From the NCBI GenBank assembly GCA_963797835.1, contig CAWCRN010000019.1, forward strand, positions 124,001-188,000: DNA of 64,000 nt, in the 5' to 3' direction. This stretch comes from JBDTSW01 sp963797835. GTDB taxonomy: Bacteria; Actinomycetota; Thermoleophilia; Solirubrobacterales; 70-9. A program made the position numbers and the translations under genes. A model generated the notes under the pieces. It made no database searches and was not told where the DNA came from. It saw only the letters and a program-made list of their open reading frames with translations. Numbering within the stretch: the stretch's first letter is position 1; every line of letters starts with the position of its first letter. This document shows positions 58,785 through 64,000 of the stretch, piece by piece.

Positions 58785-59996
58785 TCAGTTTTCCGGCTCG
58801 CGGGCGGTGGCAACGAACAGCTCCACGGGCTCCGAGAGCCCCTTCAGATCGACCCGCCCGATCGGCTCGAAGTGCAGGTAGCCCGATCCTCCGATCGCGT
58901 CGACGATGGCGGCCGTCACCATCACCTCGCCGCCGAGAGCCCTCGCCACCACTCGGTGGGTGAGGTTGACCTCGCCGCCGAAGTAGTCGCCGTCGCGATA
59001 GACCGCCTTGCCGTAGTGGAGGCCCACTCGCGGCTGCGGGCGCTCGCCGAAGAGGCCGAGGAACCCGACCGCCCACTCGGTCAGCGTGACGGGGTCTGGC
59101 GAGACGATCATCACCTCGTCGCCGATCGTCTTCACGATCAGCGCCTCGTTCGGCAGCGTCGCCTCCACGGTTTCGACGAAGCGCTCGACCAGGTCAAGCG
59201 CCTCCTCGTCGCCCTCCTCCTCGGTGTAGCGAGTGAAGCCGGTCAGGTCCACGAAGCAGAAGGCCATCTGGACGCGGCCCATCGTGCCCGGCGCCATCTC
59301 CGCCTCCATGTGTCCGACCACGTCCTGCTCCATGTAGAAGCGCAGGTAACGCTGGTGCACGTACTCCATGAGCGGCGAGGTGAGCGGGAGCAGGTCGCGA
59401 ACGAGGCCCTCCATCTCCTCCGCCATCTCGAGCGAGTCGACGCCCTGCCGGATGAGGGGCTCGTGGACGAAAAGGTGGAAGAGCCGCACCTCGGCCTCCG
59501 CGATCTTGCGGATCGACTGCGCGTAGACGCGGATCAGCTGGAGCACCGCGACCAGCGGGAAGCCGGAGCGCAGGACCTCGGCGATCAGCGCCATGGCCTC
59601 GGCGTCCTCATCGGTGAGGGTGCCCTCGAGCGCGGTCGGCGTCCCCAGCAGCGACATGATCCGCTCGATCAGCTCCTCCTCCAGGCCGGAGATCTCGGCC
59701 GCGGCGTCGCGGGTCAGCGAACGCTCCGAGCCGGGGAGCAGGTCCTCGATGTAGCCGAAGGCGAGGCGGCCGTCGCGGACCGCACGGCGCAGGTCGGAGA
59801 GCGAGTGGCCGCGCTCGCGCATGCGGGCCACAACCCGTGCCTGGGCGGCCGCCGCCCGCGTCCAGCGCCCGCCCTTGACCGGTATCACCCTCTCCGAGGC
59901 CCACCGCTTCAGGGTCGAGGCCGAGACCCCCGAGATCCGCGCTGCCTCGTTCAGCGAGATGACGTCGTCGCCATCGCCGCACGCTATCCGCCGCAC
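58785..59996 (-). CDS. MerR-like HTH protein with class III nucleotidyl cyclase domain
   Basis: 403 residues. Residues ~12-75 form a MerR-type winged helix (LNEAARISGVSASTLKRWAS). A helical middle region follows, then a class III adenylate/guanylate cyclase domain from ~240: FCFVDLTGFTRYTEEEGDEE and VKTIGDEVMIVS supply the two metal Asp residues, and EVNLTHRVVARAL the transition-state Asn/Arg. It may couple DNA or ligand binding to cyclic nucleotide synthesis; it may also be a DNA-binding protein with a degenerate cyclase. Upstream of tilS by 26 bases. Confidence 0.85.
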   Translation of the reverse strand: MRRIACGDGDDVISLNEAARISGVSASTLKRWASERVIPVKGGRWTRAAAAQARVVARMRERGHSLSDLRRAVRDGRLAFGYIEDLLPGSERSLTRDAAAEISGLEEELIERIMSLLGTPTALEGTLTDEDAEAMALIAEVLRSGFPLVAVLQLIRVYAQSIRKIAEAEVRLFHLFVHEPLIRQGVDSLEMAEEMEGLVRDLLPLTSPLMEYVHQRYLRFYMEQDVVGHMEAEMAPGTMGRVQMAFCFVDLTGFTRYTEEEGDEEALDLVERFVETVEATLPNEALIVKTIGDEVMIVSPDPVTLTEWAVGFLGLFGERPQPRVGLHYGKAVYRDGDYFGGEVNLTHRVVARALGGEVMVTAAIVDAIGGSGYLHFEPIGRVDLKGLSEPVELFVATAREPEN

Positions 59997-60030
59997 GGCC
60001 CGTACCGGACGAAGCCGGGACCCGGACGAA

Positions 60031-60056
60031 GCGACGGGGTCGCGTGGCCCCGTCGC
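60031..60056 (-). terminator. hairpin between the SCP2 and cyclase genes
   Basis: GCGACGGGG / CCCCGTCGC, 9 bp perfect with an 8-base loop, in a 255-base gap. No T-tract on the minus strand. I see no gene or promoter of note in the rest of the gap. Confidence 0.45.
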
Positions 60057-60251
60057 TTGCGGGCATCACGGCCCGCTACGTCGGCCTGCGGCGCCTGCGG
60101 CGCCTTGCGGGACCTTCGCCATCTCGCCCCAGTCGCCGAGGGCGGGCGGGCAGGGGGGCCCACTGCGGCCTGTTGCCTTCTTGGTTGATCCAGCCTACGC
60201 CCGCCGGGCGCAGGTGTCAACGGCGATGTGCGGCCCGCTGGGCCGCGGCCT

Positions 60252-60710
60252 CTACGCGACCGCCAGGTGCGGGTAGTCGTCCGCGACGACGCGGCGGTAT
60301 GGGTCGCAGACCAGCCGCATCAGCGGGACGTAGAGGAGCGCGATTCGCGACTCGCCGCGGACCTTCACTCTGCCCCGCGCGATCGCCACCGCCAGGCTCT
60401 CCTTGCCCTGGAGGTAGCGGTTCGCAACCTCCGAGGCCATCTCCAGCTCCAGCTTCGGCTTCCACGCGACGTCGTCGGAGAACGCCCACCGCAGGTGGTG
60501 CCCGGCCTCGTCGGTCGCCGCCACGTTCAACGTCATGTCCAGGTCGGGACACCGAAGGCGCACACGGATGTCGGCCGCTCGCAGCAGCGCGCCCACCTTC
60601 TCGTCGGAGTCCACGTCCGCGAGCACGCGCTCGAGGAGCGCCCGGAACTCCGAGCGCGTCGGCGCCGGCCTATCCACCGACTCCCTCCCCACAGCGACCG
60701 CGCTGCTCAT
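60252..60710 (-). CDS. SCP2 sterol-carrier-like domain protein
   Basis: 152 residues. Central LRCPDLDMTLNVAATDEAG and LQGKESLAVAIARGRVKV match the SCP2 lipid-binding fold (the latter is the typical conserved strand-helix). No catalytic domain or signal peptide. Next to an acyltransferase and an epimerase, so probably binds or carries a lipid. Confidence 0.75.
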   Translation of the reverse strand: MSSAVAVGRESVDRPAPTRSEFRALLERVLADVDSDEKVGALLRAADIRVRLRCPDLDMTLNVAATDEAGHHLRWAFSDDVAWKPKLELEMASEVANRYLQGKESLAVAIARGRVKVRGESRIALLYVPLMRLVCDPYRRVVADDYPHLAVA

Positions 60711-60778
60711 GCCAGGACTATATGCCGGTTGTCACGTGGGGGCGCGTCGCGGCAGCGCTCCGCCCCGCCCACCCACGC

Positions 60779-61734
60779 CTAGAGGAACGCCGACCCCCGC
60801 TTCGCCAGGTTCTCGTAGAGCTTCTGCTGGATCGTCTCGCGCACCTGCTCGGAGACGTCGAACACGACCCGGCGGTCGTGCGGCGGCCTCCGGGCCGTGC
60901 TCGGAGAGGTCGATCGGCTCGCAGAACTCGATGCGCCACCGCGACGGCAGCGGCACCAGGCCCAGCAGGCCGAGCCAGGGAAAGGTGGGCGTGATCGGCA
61001 CGAACGGCGCCCCGACCGCCTTCGCCAGGCTGCGGCTCTCGGCGATCTTGGGGTAGATCTCCTCCGAGCCGACGACGGCGACCGGAATGATCGGCGAGCC
61101 CGTCCGCAGCGCAACCTCGACGAAGCCGCCACGGCCGAAGCGCTGGAGCCGGTAGCGCTCGGAGAACGGCTTGCCGGTCCCCTTGACCCCCTCGGGGAAG
61201 GCCATCACAAGCTCGTCCTGGGACGAGCAGGCGCGTCGCGTTGAAGGGACCCGCGGGGACCCCTCCTACGCGGCGCATGAACGACGAGAGGTAGGGGAGC
61301 TCGAAGGCCCAGTCCAGGACCATGAAGCGCGCCCAGCGGGGGAGCGGGTGCTCCTTCATGATCGCGCCGAGGATCATCGAGGCGTCGAATGGGAACAGCG
61401 ATCCGGCGTGATTCGACACCAGCAGCGCCCGCCCGTGGGCCGGGACGTTGCGCACGCCGGTCGCCTCCACGCGCCACCACACGTCGTAGAGGAACTCGAA
61501 CAGCGGATAGACGGCCTCGGCGAACTCCTCGTCGAAGCCCCACTCGTCCTCGTGGTACTCGCCCTGGAGCCGGCGGCTTATCGTCTCCAGCGCTCCCTGA
61601 AGGCGCTCGGGAAGCGCCGACGCGGCACCCTCCGCCGCGTTCAGGGGATCCATTCCGCCCTCGACCCCCAGGCGCAGCCGTCGCAGGAAGTCCGCGAGCG
61701 CCTCCGGGGCGGCGGTGGCCGACGGAGACGTCAT
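60779..61734 (-). CDS. PlsC-like acyltransferase (two frameshifts)
   Basis: About 318 residues. An ~85-residue helical N-terminus precedes NHAGSLFPFDASM (H-x4-F-x-D form of the active site) and FPEGVKGTGKPF. PIIPVAVVGSEEIYPKI and RIEFCEPIDLSEHGPEA follow. Shifts near 61215 and 60880 are each one extra base; the corrected tail reads FDVSEQVRETIQQKLYENLA. ATG 61734 overlaps the epimerase stop as ATGA. Confidence 0.88.
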
Positions 61735-62756
61735 ACCCGGTCCCCAGCGAGGCGGTCGACGAACGCCCCCGGGTGCAACGTCGGCCCGATCTTTCGCCCG
61801 CGGAGACTGGCGGCGAAGTCGCGCACCGCCCCCTCGGCGTCGAACGCGAACTCGTACCCGATCTCCTCACGCAGCCGGGAGTTATCGACGCCGCGGCCGT
61901 AGCGCAGGAAGCGAACACCGTCGTCCCAGAGCTTGCCGACGCCAAGGCGCCCCCCGAGGCGGGCGAGCATCGGCTCGAAGAGCGGGTGTGGGATCCCCAC
62001 CGATGGCCGGCGGGCCAGCCGCAGCGTGCGGCTGAGGGAGACGGAGCCTGTCGGCCCTACGTTGACCGCTCCCCTCACGGGGTTGGCCATCGCGGCCACG
62101 AGGGCGCCGGTCGCGTCATCGATGTGGAGCAACTGGAGTCGAGGGTCGAAGCCGAGCTGGGTGGGAACGATCGGAAGCGAGAGGTATCTCGACAGCGGCG
62201 TCTCCAGGTCCGGGCCGATCTCCGGCTGGAAGCGGAGCATGCAGCAGGTGACCTGAGGGTGGCGGCGGGCGAAGTTGGAGAAGTACTCCTCGAGCTCGGA
62301 GATGTCCCGCTGGAACCGGGTGCGCAGCGGCATCCGCCGGGCGAGGTCCTCGCTGAAGAAGTACGGGGTGGCGCCCTCGCAGCCGTAGATGGCCGCCGAT
62401 CCGCGGACGATCACCCGCTCCAGGGTCGGCGTGCGCTCGCAGGCGGCGAGAAGCTGGAGCGTCCCGATGACGTTGATGTCGTGGAGGGCGCGGGCCGGCT
62501 TGCCGGGCTCCGGGTACCAGAGGATGCCGCAATGGACCACGGTGTCGGCCTCGGTCCCCGGGAGTATCCGCGACAGGAGCGGGTTGCGGATGTCGGCCTC
62601 GACGAACTCGGTTCGCTCGAGATCGGCGGCCGGCGGGCGCGAGTCGATCCCGACGATGTGGTCGATGCCGGGCTCGCGCTCGAGCCGCCGGGCGAGCTCG
62701 GACCCCCAGTGGCCCGAGACCCCGGTGATCACCACCCGGCGCCCCTCCGGCGGCAT
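61731..62756 (-). CDS. NAD-dependent epimerase/dehydratase (extended SDR)
   Basis: 341 residues. VVITGVSGHWGSELARRL is the Rossmann motif (a Gly-rich variant with His-Trp), followed by GIDSRPP and VHCGILW. The usual YxxxK site is not obvious: Tyr appears in SAAIYG without the matching Lys, so catalysis is uncertain. Coupled to the acyltransferase; may act on a lipid or lipid-sugar. ATG 62756 chosen before PPEGRRVVITG. Confidence 0.82.
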   Translation of the reverse strand: MPPEGRRVVITGVSGHWGSELARRLEREPGIDHIVGIDSRPPAADLERTEFVEADIRNPLLSRILPGTEADTVVHCGILWYPEPGKPARALHDINVIGTLQLLAACERTPTLERVIVRGSAAIYGCEGATPYFFSEDLARRMPLRTRFQRDISELEEYFSNFARRHPQVTCCMLRFQPEIGPDLETPLSRYLSLPIVPTQLGFDPRLQLLHIDDATGALVAAMANPVRGAVNVGPTGSVSLSRTLRLARRPSVGIPHPLFEPMLARLGGRLGVGKLWDDGVRFLRYGRGVDNSRLREEIGYEFAFDAEGAVRDFAASLRGRKIGPTLHPGAFVDRLAGDRV

Positions 62757-62760
62757 CGAT

Positions 62761-63126
62761 CTAACCCTCAGCCTTAGGCTTAGATTCGTTCGCCTGCTGG
62801 CGCAGATCCTCCTCGACCTCCGCAAGCCGGCGCTCAAGGCCCTCGAGGCGCCGCGCCAGCTCGGCTCCGGCGTCCTGCCCGCGTCTGGCCAGCTCGGCGC
62901 CCGCGGCCTGTCCGCGCCGGGTCAGCTCCCCCCTTGCCTCCTGGCCCTTGCGACTCAGGTCGCCCCGGGCCTCGCGGCTGCGGCGGGCGAGCTCGTCGAC
63001 GAGCTCCCCGGCGCGCTCGCGGGTGGTCGCGGCCGACCCTGCGGTCGCCTGAAGGGTGCGCTCGATCGCGTCGCGAAGGGCATCGCCGACCCCGCGATCG
63101 CCGGTCTCTTCGCCGCTCTCGCTCAA
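62761..63126 (-). CDS. coiled-coil, phasin-like protein
   Basis: 121 residues from TTG 63126, almost entirely helical. Near-repeats of about 11 residues (ARGDLSRKGQE, ARGELTRRGQA, AGAELARRGQD, AGAELARRLEG) form an amphipathic coil like phasins or apolipoprotein-type repeats. Next to lipid genes, so a lipid- or granule-surface role is plausible. No good ribosome binding site; start uncertain. Confidence 0.6.
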   Translation of the reverse strand: MSESGEETGDRGVGDALRDAIERTLQATAGSAATTRERAGELVDELARRSREARGDLSRKGQEARGELTRRGQAAGAELARRGQDAGAELARRLEGLERRLAEVEEDLRQQANESKPKAEG

Positions 63127-63147
63127 GGCTGGAAAGCTTAGAGAGAG

Positions 63148-63825
63148 ATGACCGATCACCTCCGCCCCACCGCCTCGATCGCGCCCGCCGCCCTGCTGCC
63201 CGGAGACCCCGGCCGCGCCCTGGCGCTCGCGCAGGACCTGCTGGAGGCGCCGCGGATGGCGAACCACGCCCGCGGGCTGTGGGGCTATACGGCGCGCACG
63301 CATGCCGGCGATGAGCTGACCATCCAGTCAACCGGCATCGGCGGCCCCAGCGTCGCGATCGTGCTCGAAGAGCTCGTGGACCTGGGGGTCGAGCGGGCGA
63401 TCCGGCTCGGCACCTGCCGCGCGCTCGGCCCCGGGCTCGAGCCGGGCGCCCTGGTGGTGGCCGAGGCCGCGATGGCGGTGGGTGCAAACGGGGAGGCCGA
63501 GCGCCCCAGGGCCCTCCCCGACCGCGCGCTCACCGAGGCCCTGCGGGGCGGGAGCGAGGCGCTCGAGGGCGTGACCGTCGCGGGCACGGACCTCTACTAC
63601 GACCCCGACGCCGAAGCGCGCGCCGCGCGATCGCTCGCGGCGGGTGCGCGCGTGATCGATCTGGGCACAACGGCCGCCTTCGAGGCCGGTTGCCGCCTGG
63701 GCGTGGCCGTCGCGAGCGCGCTTGTGGTCGTTCGCTCGCCCGGGGGCGAGGGGCTCGACGACGAGGAGACCGAGGCGGCGTCGCTGCGCCTGGGCCGGAT
63801 CGCCTCAGTCGCTCTTGGCGCCTGA
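63148..63825 (+). CDS. nucleoside phosphorylase (PNP/UDP family)
   Basis: 225 residues. LLPGDPGRALALA, QSTGIGGPSVAIVLEEL and AIRLGTCRALGPGLEPG are the PNP/uridine phosphorylase family signatures. The usual VEMEtaAly motif that selects the ribose reads DLGTTAAFEAG, so the key Glu-Met-Glu is altered and substrate preference is open. Diverges from the coiled-coil gene by 21 bases. Confidence 0.85.
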   Translation: MTDHLRPTASIAPAALLPGDPGRALALAQDLLEAPRMANHARGLWGYTARTHAGDELTIQSTGIGGPSVAIVLEELVDLGVERAIRLGTCRALGPGLEPGALVVAEAAMAVGANGEAERPRALPDRALTEALRGGSEALEGVTVAGTDLYYDPDAEARAARSLAAGARVIDLGTTAAFEAGCRLGVAVASALVVVRSPGGEGLDDEETEAASLRLGRIASVALGA

Positions 63826-64000
63826 CGTCGTCCGATTTCTGGCGCGCAGGGCGGCCACCTCGTCGCCGAGCTCGTCGAGGCGGTCCTCGATCTCCTCGAG
63901 CCTCGTGGACAGCGACCGGAGGCGGCGCTCGAGCCGCTCGAGGTCTGCCGCCGCGGGGACGCCCACGGCGCTCATCGCGCTGCGCTGCGCCTGGGCTGCC
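63805..64000 (-). CDS. coiled-coil protein, C-terminal part
   Basis: The N-terminus is outside the window. The visible 64 residues contain heptads (LERLERRLRSLSTRLEEIED, LGDEVAALRARN) ending GAKSD. It resembles the C-terminal coil of PHA-granule or phasin-associated proteins, but coils of this type are common. Overlaps the phosphorylase stop by 21 bases. Confidence 0.6.
   Translation of the reverse strand, partial: AAQAQRSAMSAVGVPAAADLERLERRLRSLSTRLEEIEDRLDELGDEVAALRARNRTTSGAKSD

Overview
The window is very GC-rich and reads as the chromosome of a deep-branching high-GC actinobacterium. Thermoleophilia/Solirubrobacterales is my best guess; this is an inference from gene content and order, not from a marker comparison. 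Supporting signs are CarD, DisA, a SARP regulator, TadE-type pilins, a SigH-like sigma factor and many GTG/TTG starts. The gene order tilS-hpt-ftsH-folP-folB-folK-coaX-dus-lysS-clpC-radA-disA-carD-ispD-ispF-cysS-rlmB-sigH-like resembles the corresponding B. subtilis region. Many genes between about 9 and 43 kb and at 61 kb are split by one-base shifts, nearly all explained by one homopolymer base too many or too few. I treat these as probable sequencing or assembly errors and annotate each such gene as one gene.

Layout. 1-5.3 kb: an ABC ATPase (cut by the window edge), rapZ, uvrC, an enoyl-CoA hydratase, a cupredoxin lipoprotein and a MaoC hydratase. 5.4-13.7 kb: an accessory segment of about 8.1 kb bounded by two identical 182-bp direct repeats. 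One repeat is the 3' end of an intact peptidase/transglycosylase gene; the other is an orphan copy. Between them lie a ~1690-residue SARP-STAND-WD40 regulator, a secreted vanadium-haloperoxidase-like protein, and the 3' half of a tRNA-Met gene that looks like an attachment-site remnant. The DNA before the haloperoxidase carries five GTRKACC heptamers at helical spacing, as expected of SARP operators, and both genes of the segment share an upstream CGYGTTTGACGCTT motif. This is the most interesting part of the window.

13.5-31.9 kb: a wall-remodelling/pilin cluster (M15+SLT enzyme, two TadE proteins), wecB with DUF47 and PiT phosphate-uptake genes, small metabolic genes, a rhomboid protease, two ECF sigma/anti-sigma modules, plsC and gpsA (apparently fused in frame), a maleylacetate-reductase-like dehydrogenase, tRNA-Thr, a SigH-like factor, rlmB and cysS. 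32-39.5 kb: lipid genes (SCP2-hydrolase fusion, acyltransferase, SRPBCC protein, acyl-CoA synthetase, Rieske protein), ispF, a PHP phosphatase, DUF389 and a tiny membrane protein. 39.5-60 kb: housekeeping genes, mostly intact: ispD, carD, disA, radA, clpC, an FHA protein, lysS, greA, dus, coaX, folate genes, ftsH, hpt, tilS and a MerR-like/cyclase fusion. 60.2-64 kb: SCP2 protein, acyltransferase, epimerase, two coiled-coil (phasin-like) proteins and a nucleoside phosphorylase.

How the genes work together: the long minus-strand series covers tRNA lysidine formation and purine salvage, membrane and cytosolic proteolysis, folate and CoA precursors, DNA repair with c-di-AMP signalling, transcription control by CarD and GreA, isoprenoid precursors and tRNA charging or modification. 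The lipid enzymes on both flanks supply glycerol-3-phosphate, acylate it and handle acyl-CoA.
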